Shown here: piece after piece, positions 22,324 through 33,100 of the stretch
Position numbering within the stretch: the stretch's first letter is position 1
Layout: every line of letters begins with the position of its first letter
DNA from: Physcomitrium patens
Taxonomy: Eukaryota > Streptophyta > Bryopsida > Funariales > Funariaceae
NCBI RefSeq assembly: GCF_000002425.4
Contig: NC_037260.1
Span: 14,253,329-14,317,328, forward strand
Direction of reading: 5' to 3'
DNA: 64,000 bases
Notes under the pieces: model-generated
The model's input: only the letters and a program-made list of their open reading frames with translations
What the model was told of the DNA's origin: nothing
Database searches by the model: none
Position numbers and translations under genes: made by a program

Positions 22324-23617
22324 TGTTTTAGCTAATTAAAATATTAAAATATAAAGAAAGGGGACTTTTATTAATGTTCAGTTACCTCAACTATTGGGAG
22401 CAACCACCAATTCTAGTGCAAATACTGAGAGGCCAGGATCAGTCAATCTGTTACAGTCAGCCGGGGCATACTGAAATGCTCCGTTCGATTCTAATAATGG
22501 GAGTCAACAGAAAGGAAAAGGACCAATTCAACGACAGGTGAACCTGGTTTGAAGAGCCAATTGGATCCAATTTCAAGACATCCAATCTAGGTCTTACTAC
22601 GGGCCTCTTACCCAATATGAGACTTGAATTGGTTGGGCAACCCAATGCGGTCCAATTGCGGGAACATCCAGGTCTTACTACGGGCCTCTTATCCAATATG
22701 AGATCTGATTTGGTCGGGCAATCCAATGCGGACCAATTACGGGAACATCCAGGTCTTACTACGGGCCTCTTAGCTAATATGAGACCTGAATTGGTCGGGC
22801 GACTCAATGTGGTCCCGATTACGGGGGTTCCAATTTCGTTTCAGGCTGTTCCATCTTTTGTGTTGTTCTGGGAATGTCCTTTCGGTAAAAGGATCTCTTA
22901 AAGGTAAAAATGGAGGAGAAAGCTCTGATGGCGGAGCCAATTCTGGATCCAAGATGGAAGATTGAAGAAATTCAGAGGCTACGGTTTGAGAGAGGGAAGA
23001 ATTAGGGTTAAAGAAGAGGATAGGTTAAGAAATGAGGGGGAGAGAAGGAGGTTTTGAGGAGTTTTGAAGGGTCGGAGAGCTAGCTTCATGCTTCGGGAAG
23101 GGAAAAAAAGACAGAGAATTGGATTTTTTTTCTTCATAGGATTTTGAGAAGACTAAGGCAATCATTGCTGAATAGTCGAAGTGTTGTACTGGTGAATTGA
23201 GATTTTAATGAAGTGGATGTGATTACTCTTGACTATTTTGTGAAATCGATTTACGTCTGTGATGAAGAATTAAAAGGATGTCTATAGGATTGAGTATGCA
23301 GAGTGAATGAAATTTATTGGATTAATCTAACGAGACAGTCAGTGGATACAAGATCGTGAGTATAAAGCGGTATCAAAGATTAGCAGTTTGGGTTGTTTGG
23401 GGTTCTCTGTAACATCTAGAGACCTATCTTCTAGGGCAAAAAGGATTTCGGCGAGCAGTCGAAGGGCATCCGTATAGATTTACAGTATATTCTTGTAATT
23501 ATTTATATTCCAACAGTCAAAAACCGATAAACTGCTTGAATATTGGCGAATCTCCATACTACCTTCTACAGTCAGACGCCCGGTGCGTTCTCGAGCAGAA
23601 AAGCACGTAATACGACA
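22324..23617 (+). mobile_element. A-type LTR (A'), right end of composite insertion
   Basis: This 1294-bp LTR starts TGTTTTAGC and ends GTAATACGACA. It is collinear with the A2 3' LTR (26367-28240), though diverged and shorter: 'aaaatataaa.gaaa.gg.ttttattaat' near 22350 and 26400, and the end 'cagtcagacgcccggtgcgttct'. It includes a reduced copy of the family-B gag segment described for the A2 LTR, and a triplicated 81-bp unit. It is followed by ACGG at 23618, matching 13106-13109. Confidence 0.78.
22589..22831 (+). repeat. Three tandem copies of an 81-bp unit, in frame
   Basis: Units begin 'aggtcttactacgggcctct' at 22589, 22670 and 22751. Length 81 keeps the frame, so the plus strand reads HPGLTTGLL.NMR.ELVGQ three times. 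The A2 3' LTR has a single diverged copy near 27000-27075. No function is evident. Confidence 0.9.
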
Positions 23618-26298
23618 ACGGTGCCTAAAAAAAATAGATCGTTACGTTTTATTCAAGATATGCAGCCAATGAATGCAGTAACTATAAGAAATGCAGGTAT
23701 AGGATCTTTAGTAGATGAATTTGTAGAAGCATTTGCAAGAAGGATAATTTATTCAATGGGTGATTTATATTTGGGTTATGATCAATTTCAACTTGCGCAT
23801 GGGAGTAGAGATCTAACAACAATGAAAACGCCACTAGGATTACTTAAAATGTGTACTCTCCCACAAGGTGCTACTAACTCAGTTACATATATGATGAATG
23901 GGATGAACAAGGTACTTAGAGACTTCATTCCTGAAAAAACTATGCCTTTTTTAGATGATATTTCTATCAAAGGATGTAAAGAAGGAAAAAAAGATGAAAC
24001 TTTAGATGAAAAGGGGTGTCACAAATATGTTGTTGATCATATACAAGATTGTGAAAAGATTTTAACTCGACTTGAAGAGGTTCATCTTACACTTTTAGAA
24101 GTAAAATCTACATTTGGAGTGCGTGAAGTTCTTATTGTTGGACATTTGTGTGGATTTTATGGAAGAAAGCCAGATCGAAGCAAAGTTGATGCAATTGGAA
24201 GAATGAAAGTTTCATGTGACTTTTTAACAGAAGTACGTAAGTTTTTAGGAGCTTGTATATTTTATCATATGTGGATACCTCATTATGCTCATGTAGCAGA
24301 TCCATTGTATGAATTATTATGTAAGGGTTATCGATTTAAATGGGAAAGAAAGCATACTGAAGCAATGTAGAAGCTAAAGATGTTATTGGTGACACCTTCG
24401 ATTTTAAGAAGAATTGATTATGACTGTAATAGACAAGTAATTCTTATTGTGGATACTAGTGCTATTGCTATTGGATGGGCTCTGGGTCAAGATGATTCAA
24501 ATGGAAATAGATTTGCAGTTTGATTTGGAGCTAAAGTTTTAAGTACTGGTCAACGTGGATATTTGCAAGTCAAAGAACTTTGGGGAGTTGTTTCGGCTAT
24601 GAAAGTTGAAAGGGATTATTTGATTAGTGTAGCAATAGTAATTGAAACGGATTGTTTGCCATTACTTGGAATGATTACTAATTGTTCAACATCGGATATT
24701 ACAATATTAAGATGGATTGCTTATATTAAGTCATTAAATTTGGAATTTAAGCATGTTATTGAAAAAGATAATTTAATAGCAGACATGCTATCTAAAGCAA
24801 GATATGAAAGAGAAGACAAAATGGTTGAAGACATTGATGATATTGGATCAAAATTCTATTCAGTATTAAATCTTAACAAAGAAGACAAGCTATTTCTTGA
24901 AGAATTTTATGAAGGAGAATTATTGGATATTGGTCATTATTTGAATACCTTCACTAAGCAAGAAAATTGGTCTATACAAAAATTTAAAAAAATAAGAAAA
25001 AAGGCATATAGATTTTTGTTTCAAGAAGGATTCTTATGGAAGAAACCAAAGAAAGGAATTAGAATGCCACAAAGAGTGATAGGCAATAAGGAAGAGAAAC
25101 AAAAATTATTAAAAGGGTTTCATGATAGTTTATGGGCATGACATATAAGAATTTGGGCTACTTTTGCTAAGCTTAAGGAACGATATTGGTGGAAAAATAT
25201 ATATCAAGATGTGCTCTTATTTCTAGAGTCATGTGAAATTTTTTAAACATATTCTAATATACGATATTGAGATGGTCTTCATCCTACATATCCTCTAGCT
25301 ACTCATTTTAAATGGGTTGTTGATTTGATTATTATGCCAATCAGGTTACGGCAAATGAGATATTTGGTCTTACTTCATAAAAATTTATCAAATCAAGTAG
25401 AAGGAAGAGCATTGAGAACAAAATCTATGGAAGGAATTTGTAGATTTTTGCCTGAAGATGTTATTTGCCGCTACGGATGTGTAGGAAAAATCACTGCAAA
25501 TCATGGAGAATTAAATGCACAAAAAGCTCGTGAATTCTTTAAAAGATCTGGAATTAAACTATCACTGACTATTGCTTATAATCCTAAAGGAAATACAAAA
25601 AGTGAGCGTAGTCACCCACCAATTGTGAAAGCATTAGTTAAAGCTTGTAATGAGAAGATTAGAGAATGGCCACGACTTTTGTCATTTGTATTATGGGCTA
25701 ATCAAACAACTCATAGCTCAATAACAGGATATATGCCTATTGAGCTTATGATAGGTCAAAAACTAATTCTGCCAATTGAAGAAAAAGTACCTACTTGGAG
25801 TCTGCTACCATGAAAAGATGGATTGATAAGAGAAGAACTTCTAGCTATTAGAATTCAACAATTAGAGCAAAATTCGGAAGATGTACAAATAGCATTAGAA
25901 AGGTTAAAAAGAACGAGGTTATAAAACAAGGCACGATTTGATAAGCAGCATCGATTGAAGTCTAAAGCAATTGAAGAAGGTGATTGGATTTTGATCTATG
26001 ATAGTAGCTTGGACAATCAACATAGTATTTTAAGGAAGTTTTCTAAGCGATGGTTTGGACCGTATGTGGTAACAACTGTTTATGATAATGCAACTTACTC
26101 ATTGCAAGAGTTAGATGGAACAAGGTTAAAAATACCAATTGCAGGGAAGTGAGTAAAAATATTTAAACAAAGATATATAGAAATAAATATAGAAGACCTT
26201 GGTGAAGACATAGATATTCTTCAACAAGAAGATGAATTTGACTTGAATAGCAAAAGTGATGAAGAAGATTTGGACGAAGACTTAGAGAACATATTATG
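23618..26298 (+). pseudogene. A2 pol continued: RT, RNase H, integrase, acidic tail
   Basis: It resumes the frame broken at 13109 (WFT then VPKKN). RT: SLRFIQDMQPMN, LGYDQFQLAH, TLPQGATNS and the catalytic PFLDDIS near 23950. RNase H at about 24380-24820: VDTSAIAIGWA, VKELWGVVSAM, ETDCLPLLG, DNLIADMLSKARY. Integrase: WVVDLI at 25315, ITANHGELNA near 25490, where Asn replaces the second catalytic Asp, and KSERSHPPI with the Glu. A SRWFGPYVV tail and an Asp/Glu-rich end follow; no chromodomain. Stops at 24369, 24522, 25140, 25243, 25812, 25921 and 26150. The lineage within Gypsy is unresolved. Confidence 0.85.
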
Positions 26299-26347
26299 AA
26301 TCGAACAACAAATAGGTTATTTGGTGCATACTAGAAGATGCACAAAT

Positions 26348-26366
26348 TTAGAGGGGGTGGATGTCA
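26348..26366 (+). promoter_or_regulatory. A2 polypurine tract
   Basis: 'ttagagggggtggatgtca' lies immediately before the 3' LTR start TGTTGTAAC. The purine-rich GAGGGGGTGG has the form and position of a plus-strand primer. Confidence 0.75.
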
Positions 26367-26439
26367 TGTTGTAACTCGACTATATGGTAAAAATATAAAT
26401 GAAAAGGATTTTATTAATATTTAATCATCTTGAATGCTA

Positions 26440-27130
26440 GAAATAGTGGCCAATTCGAGTACCAATATTCAGGGGCCAATTAATGTCACCCCATTGTAAG
26501 CTATACCACCGTACATGACATCAGCAATATGCTCCACTAGCATCATCGAATCAAGTATCCTCTGTACCAACAAGACAACCAGGATCATTTTTTAACCCTA
26601 CATGGAACAAGCCTAGTAGGTATATATCGATGGAAACATCCAGTATGCTTGGTAGAGGTGCAAGAAGATCACTTCATTGTTTTCGTTGTAGACAGATTAG
26701 TCATTATGCTAGTGAATGTCCCAATCCTACAGCCAGTGATAATTATGCGTCAGTGTGTGGGAATAGCAAGCAGTTAGGGCATACTTATCAACAATGTAAT
26801 GCTTTGTTCAATTTCAATAATCGGGATCAACAGATCCTAAGCCAAGGAAAAATTGAAGAGATAAATTAAAGTCCTCAAGCTTCTCCGATAAATCTAGTAG
26901 AATATCCATTCTTACCAAGGGTTGACAAAAAAGAAAAAGACTAATTCAACATTCTAGTGAGCCTAATGTGAAGGGCCAATTTCATCCAATTACGGGGACA
27001 TCCAATCCAGATCCTATTACAGACCTCTTACCCAGTATGAGACCTAACTTGGTTGGGCAATTCAATGAGGTCTTGAACATGGAGGCCTTGGTTGCATTTC
27101 AAGTTGTTCCATTCTCTATGCCGTTTTAGA
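26440..27130 (+). pseudogene. Family-B gag zinc-knuckle segment inside an A LTR
   Basis: 26630-26867 encodes CFRCRQISHYASECPNPTAS and CGNSKQLGHTYQQCNALFN, matching B1 gag 16386-16600 (CYRCRQIGHYASECPNPRAS). Upstream 26560-26630 matches B1 16310-16380 (QPGSF..TWN), and 26985-27010 (acggggacatcca) matches B1 16835 (ccggggacatcaa). A reduced copy sits at the same place in the A' LTR (22440-22590), so the segment belonged to the LTR before these copies separated. The second knuckle has lost a Cys (GNSK). Confidence 0.75.
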
Positions 27131-27953
27131 ATAAACATCTTTTCCATGGAAAGATCCTCTTAGAGGCAAGAATTCCATGGAAGCACGGTCTATTGTTTCA
27201 ATTCCGAGTCTATTGTGGAAGAATAGAGGACCTCACGGAATTAAAGGAAAAGAAAGAAAAAAGAAGAGGGTATTTGGAGATTGGGAATTTTTGAGGTCGG
27301 AGAGCTAACTTCAAGCTCCTTCAAAAGATATAAGACTGAGTTTCATAGGGTTTGGGAGGATTTTACAATCGTTGCTCAAAGTCAGTGTTTGTATTGGTGA
27401 ATTGGGTTTTTTTTTACAATAAAGTTAAGGCTAGTACTCTTGACTGTTTTGTAAAAATTGAAGAAACATTTGTGGTTGAAATTTTAGAGGTGTCTAGATG
27501 GTTGAGTATGCCAAGTGCTTACAAAAATTTGTACTAATCTAATAGTACAGATAGAGGATATTTGATCATTAGTGTAAAGAGGTATCAGAAGTCGGCATAT
27601 TGAGGTTGTTTAGGATTTTTGTAATATCTGGAGATCTATCAGCTATGATAAGGTGAATTTTTATGCAATAAGTCGAGGACTCAAAGGCGGAGCTGCACAC
27701 AAATTTTGAATGAGAATTAACGGTTAGAAAAGAAAAAATTACAAGTTACAGTTTGTTATCAATTTTTAAGCGGCAGTCAAGGAACATCAGTGTGGATTTA
27801 CGGCGTTTTCTTGCAATCTATAAGTTGGATTGGATTGAACTTCTTGAGCATTTAGAAGACTTGTAAAGATACTAGTGGTAGAAGTTTCACAACAATCGGA
27901 CGGTCAGATTGAGAATTACAGCTTGCCAAAGCTGCCTATCCAAAGCTAGGGTT

Positions 27954-28015
27954 TAAAAATAAATAAATAAAAATAAATAAATAAATAAAATAAATAAATA
28001 AAATAAAAAATAACA
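27954..28015. repeat. (AAAT)n microsatellite in the A2 3' LTR
   Basis: AAATA/AAAT units occupy the same LTR position as 9064-9115, with a slightly different unit count. Confidence 0.9.
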
Positions 28016-28240
28016 AATAACAAATAACAAAAGAAATTATGCTTATAATATCTTGAAATTATTAAAAATAGAATTTTTAGCACTTTGTATTGGGAATAAG
28101 CTTTTATATTGAAATCCGAAATAGTTTATATTTACATGGTTGAAACCCACTAGACTACTTGGATACTTGCAAAATATTGTTTTATCTTCCACAGCCAGAC
28201 GCTCGATGCGTTCTTAAGCTAAATAATACGTAATATGATA

Positions 28241-29838
28241 CTGGTGGAGCATATTAGTAATACCTCTATTATTCTTTCTTGTACTTCTAGGAGTTTGATG
28301 CAGACCTCTGATTAAAATTGGAACTTTGAAAGTTATTGAATGCTCGATTTTATCGATTAGATCGATTTCCATTCTATCCAAACATATTTTCTGTTTAAAC
28401 TTGATTGACTTCACATTGAGTTGGTGGAATCATGGTCTGATTACTGAATTGTTGTTGCCTTTACCAATTCCAACAATTAGCTGTTAAGTGCTTTCTTCCA
28501 CAAAATATACATTGATCCATCATTTATGAGGGTAAAAGATATTTTGTTACCAAATGACCGTGGCCTTTACAATTACTGTAATTAAAAACTGATCATAATG
28601 GCATTCCTCCCAAACCTTGGCTCTATTAAGAGATGCAGTTATCATATTTGGTTGAGCCTCTTTTACAAATATTTTTAGTTCAGGTGGGTGCAATCTGTTG
28701 ATTAATATGGACAATACAAAAGCCTCTCGCATTTGGTGATTTGGCCACTTGTGGAGTATATCTGCCACACGACCATAGTATGATTCCATTACTTCTCTTG
28801 GATCCATTTTGCTAGTCATTAATCTTTCTCGAAACCGATCCTCAAAACCAATTGAGCAAAAATGGATTAAAAATGCATTCTTCAATGCTTCCTAGTTGAA
28901 AAATTGACCGTCTAGTTGACGGTTGTACCATTCAAATGTCGTGTCCTTTAAGGTTGTTGGCAACCATCATAACTAAATATCTTCAGTTCTTCCATTATTG
29001 GCTATACATGCTGTCAAAAACTAAGACAAATATTGATCGAAATCTATATCCAAAAAATCCCTAAAAGTAAATAATGGAGCCATGCTCATTGTGCGATCGC
29101 TCATGTCACCCATTTGTACTGCTATTGGAATCATTGGACCACCTGTCACCATTGAAGAGAATAATTTTTCACTTAATCTTTTGTTAAAACAACTGACGCC
29201 TTCCCCAATTGATTGTTCTGAATTTTCAAGTTTCCTCAATTTGCTATCATTGTCCCTTACTAAGTTATTCGGTTGAATTAGGCGTGAAAATGACAGATTT
29301 TGAAATACACTAAATTGGCCCTTATTGACCAGTAATTTATGCTACTCTATAGAACCAATTTTGACGGAATTGGAAGCTTTTATTATTGCAAACGTATCCA
29401 ATGGAGTACCAAATTCTTCTATGATTCCTCCACTCTCAGTTAATGGCCTCAAAGGAAATATTGGTCTATTGACCAAATTTTTTGTGAGTGCTTTTGGCAA
29501 TTTCTCTAACGGTATATACTTCTGAAATATTTAATGTCGATCAGCTTCTAGATATATTCGGATATGTCGACAGGCATGCAACCATGGTTTAATCCAACTT
29601 TGTCAATGATTCTTTTTTAACTTTCGTTCTTCCTCGTTACCCAACAAATTTTTTACTTGCAATCTCTCTATTCTTTCTTTCGACTGTCGTATTTTCATTA
29701 TTGTTAAGTTCTCATTCTTAATAACCATACTCTTTCATTATATTCTATTGAATTTGCTTTCTATCTCCCATCTAACTAAACCGGCAGTTAATTCCTAACA
29801 CTCAATGCTATTATCTATCCCCAGCAATGACACCAAAA
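28241..29838 (-). pseudogene. B2 gag remnant, 5' half of a minus-strand B element
   Basis: On the minus strand 29239-29021 gives PIAVQMGDMSDRTMSMAPL and 28885-28547 gives SYYGRVADILHKWPNHQM and NRLHPPELKIFVKEAQ, collinear with B1 gag 15036-15600. Stops and frameshifts divide it. The primer site next to the LTR reads TGGTGTCATTGCTGGGGA, 14 of 18 against the tRNA-Asp site. The 3' half of gag and all of pol are gone at the junction with the A2 LTR at 28240. Confidence 0.85.
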
Positions 29839-30583
29839 TGTGATTGTCGTTTTACTTATTCTACAATTCTTTTTAGAATAAACCTATATAAGAGAATTCG
29901 AACAGAGGAAAAGACTAAGTGCATGAGTTTTACTTGTTAGGGTCATACAATTAACTGTATTCCAAACCACTGAAATACTAAGAAACACTATAATGCTTTC
30001 TTCCAATAACAATACTCCTTCATCAACTAATAACAACAGTGTGCAACCTTGCACTCTCAAAAGACCGCTCAAAACACAATAATTGCCATCCAACACTAGG
30101 AATAACAGACTTCACTCCAACAATCTGAATTCACATAATTTCTATAATCATAGACTTTTTCTATCAAAATACACATAGCTCTCAATAAACAACAATCATA
30201 ATCTTTCAATAACTCCTCATATAATTCAATCTCTTAGTGCTCCAATTACATAATCAATAACTCATAAATAAATCTTTGATTTATTCCATAGATTCACTTC
30301 TTAGTATTCAGAAACCATCCATTACTTTTCAACAACAAAGAAACAAAGAAACAAAGAGGTAGTACCAAGCTTACCCCGGCTCATGACTATCACAATCTGG
30401 CCCTCCAACAAACTTCTACAACTCTTATATAATTGCTCTTGATTTCTAGATTCTAACCGTAATCCTGTAATTAACCACTTTTAATAACTAAATCAATCAT
30501 CCGTCCTATTGAATTGACTATTCTATAGACTATTAGTCTATTTTACCAATATCTTACAGAAACAAACTAATATCTATTCTACA
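29839..30583 (-). mobile_element. B2 5' LTR
   Basis: This 745-bp LTR reads on the plus strand TGTGATTGTCGTTTTAC ... ATATCTATTCTACA. It closely matches the solo LTR 3686-4454. To its right lies family-C gag, the sequence it inserted into. Confidence 0.9.
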
Positions 30584-30956
30584 AAAAAGAACATGATTTG
30601 GTGCAAATATTGAAGCACCTCCAATTATCTCTATATCTTTGCTCCTTGCCATTTTTATTTCTCCCTATAGCTATGAATTGAGTTGATGTATTGCAAGTAT
30701 TAATTCTTTCAACTGTTATTGCATTTGTGCCATTACACTCTTCATTTCAAGAAGCTCTCATGTCATAATACTTTTAGAAGGAAAGATATTTAATATTACT
30801 CAAAAAAAATAGAAGAAAATACTTCAAAACAAAGAAAAAATATTAGAAATAATATCAGTTAAGAAGAGAGTAATCTGCAACTCCTAATATACTTAAGTCT
30901 TATGAAGAAAAAGGGAGTAATTCACTCTTAATCAAAAAAAGACAAAGCTTTGATAT
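30584..30956 (-). pseudogene. C3 gag N-terminus and leader fragment
   Basis: It is collinear with 46669-47027 of C1 ('acatgatttggtgcaaatattgaagcacctcc', then the leader up to 'caaagctttgatat'). Read on the minus strand it gives the first part of gag and, next to the LTR, the primer site ATATCAAAGCTTTG, a decayed form of the iMet-type site. Confidence 0.75.
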
Positions 30957-31527
30957 TGTAAGTATATTCTTATCAATCTATCAAGAACAAGAACATAATG
31001 AAAGTAAATAAACAAGTGAGACTCTTTCAAAGAAATATGACAAAATAGAAATAGAGAAGTATGTACATTAAAAAGCAAATTGGAATGGCTATTGTTAAAA
31101 GACAAAGAAATTAGAGACTCTTCAAACTAGATTAGAAGCAAAAAAAGAATTGATAAGAGTGAAGAAGACTTCACTCTTGCCTCTATATATACTATCTATC
31201 CAAGATCTATGTGGCGATATTCTATAGGATCTCTAAAAATATGTTGACTTTGTATTACACATATCTTAACTTATAAGGTAAGTTTTCTTTATAGGCACCA
31301 CATAATTACCTTGTTTTATAAGCTAGCAAAATATTTGGCACATGATTAACTTGTTAATCAAGTTTTTAATCTATCAATCAACTATAAATACATGTAAAGT
31401 TAAAATAACATCTAACAAGCTTTTAAGAAGCTTGTCTAGAAGATATTATGAAATTAATTCATTTTTACTTATTACTACCTATTTATATTACCTAGATAAT
31501 AATTACAATAAATATATATCTATAACA
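30957..31527 (-). mobile_element. C3 5' LTR
   Basis: This 571-bp LTR runs on the plus strand from TGTAAGTATATTC to CTATAACA and is collinear with the C1 LTR 47028-47606. The rest of C3 has been removed by the B2 region. Confidence 0.85.
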
Positions 31528-31530
31528 GAT

Positions 31531-31652
31531 TGTTGGCTTAAATAAATTATTCAAGCTTTGAAGACATTATCTTTTAGAATAGATATTAGAGTCTATAGTA
31601 ATTGAAGGAAAATATTAGAATAAGATTAAAATAGGGATTTTAGCATCAAATT

Positions 31653-31686
<34 letters not shown>

Positions 31687-32271
31687 TTGAGATAAGAGTG
31701 TATAGGAGGGAAATCACTAGAATTTTGAAGCAACAAGTTTCAAGACTGGTTTAGGTTTTTAATGCCACTTACTGAATTTTTATCTTTTTATATTGAAATT
31801 TGGATGGAAGCTACAACTTATTGTCAAGTTTCCAATAAGCCTTAGTATGTAAGAAAAAGAGCTGTGATAAAAGAAATTCGAACTAATTTGTGGATAGGGA
31901 TTTTGAGGGCAGTTGCTACAACAAGTAGCCAACTTTTTTTCCTTGATTTGATTCTCATTTTTTCAATTTTTTTTATTGACTTTGATAATTTAAAATTTAT
32001 AACTTGAATTAAGCTCGATGAGCTAAAATTTGCCTAGATTGGATTAATAATAAATAAGTTATATGTATTTTAGTGAAAAGAGGTTTGACTTTGAGATAAA
32101 AGCTAGGAGTTGGGTCCATCTTGGTACAAGAAAGAAATTAATTTAAAATTTGTATTCAATCTTTGAACTACTTTTTTTATATTTGATTTCACTTGAGCAA
32201 CATTATGCTTTTTACAACCGACTTGCAATTAAAGGCCATGTGTTTTCTTGAGGAAGTTTGTTGTCTTAACA
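31531..32271 (+). mobile_element. Solo LTR of the A1 type
   Basis: This 741-bp stretch starts TGTTGGCTT, ends CTTAACA, and aligns with the A1 LTR (window bases 1-868). It has a 30-bp poly(T) at 31656-31685 where A1 has a shorter T-rich tract. Flanks AGAT and ACAT differ at one base, so a 4-bp duplication is possible but unproven. Confidence 0.65.
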
Positions 32272-32505
32272 ACATCTTATAAGACCTCCAACACATGTCC
32301 AATTTGCAAGATACATATCTTAACTTGCAAAGCAAGTTTCCTACATGCGTGCCATATTGTTAGCTTGTACCGTAAGCTATCTACATGTGCAATACATGGT
32401 TAATTTGTTGGCCAAATTTTTAACCTATTAATCAATTATAAACATTTATAAAGTCAAATATGTATTTATAATGCTTTTAAAAAGCTTTGCGATAAGATAA
32501 TATCA

Positions 32506-32536
<31 letters not shown>

Positions 32537-32610
32537 ATATATATATATATTTATCTTCTACCTATCACTTCTTATTTAGGTAAATATGTATATTTGTGAT
32601 ATAAATACAT
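32272..32610 (-). mobile_element. Fragment of a family-C LTR
   Basis: From 'tcttataagacctccaacacatgtcc' onward it matches the right half of the C LTRs (compare 39831 and 47295), ending in a region with ATCT and AT repeats (32507-32551). Confidence 0.7.
32507..32551. repeat. (ATCT)n(AT)n microsatellite
   Basis: About five ATCT units run into about a dozen TA units, within the C LTR fragment. Confidence 0.9.
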
Positions 32611-33100
32611 TTCTAGCAGATATTTACCAAATTACTTTTAGATGTATTATTAATAATTAGTCTCTTTAATTAAAAAAATCTAAATTACTATAAAAAATTA
32701 GACATACAAAATTATATTATTACAAATTCATTCAATCTTATTTATGCTAGCTATCAAATATTTTCTTATTATATATTTAAAAAATAAAAAGAATCTTAAA
32801 AAATAATATTGTCTAAATCTAACTAATTATGTTGCTTTTAATATGATTTTTTCTAACCATAATATCAATCTTATTTATATTCATGGATGTTTTTCCTACA
32901 ACTTAGTAATATATGGAAAAATGGACTACAGATATATATTTGATGACAGAACATGTCTTAGTTTGCTATTGGTATGAAAGAATAAAAAATGATTTCAAAA
33001 GCTTAGAAACTATGGCCAAAGATCTATGACACTTCAACCTAAACACACATTTCTTGTATGTAAGGAATACTAATAGTTCTACTCTTTGACTCATAGAAAA
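32611..33100. other. AT-rich intergenic stretch
   Basis: No gene, repeat family or RNA was recognised here. It marks the edge between the retrotransposon cluster and the host gene island. Confidence 0.5.

Larger units (their letters stand above)
26367..28240 (+). mobile_element. A2 3' LTR
   Basis: This 1874-bp LTR starts TGTTGTAACTCG and ends AATATGATA. Its right 760 bases are almost identical to the 5' LTR remnant at 8583-9339, which ties the two ends to one element. The left part holds a family-B-like gag segment absent from D, A1 and the 6364 LTR. The neighbour on the right is a truncated B2, so no target duplication can be read. Confidence 0.85.

Noticed and set aside
23618-26298. Endogenous pararetrovirus (caulimovirid) origin for family A
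   Set aside because: LTRs, a polypurine tract, integrase and chromosomal target duplications are present; no movement protein was seen.
28261-28414. Independent ORF at the start of B2
   Set aside because: It is in the decayed gag of B2 and has no start or motif of its own.
32611-33100. tRNA or other RNA gene in the intergenic stretch
   Set aside because: No A and B box pair or cloverleaf could be made out by eye.
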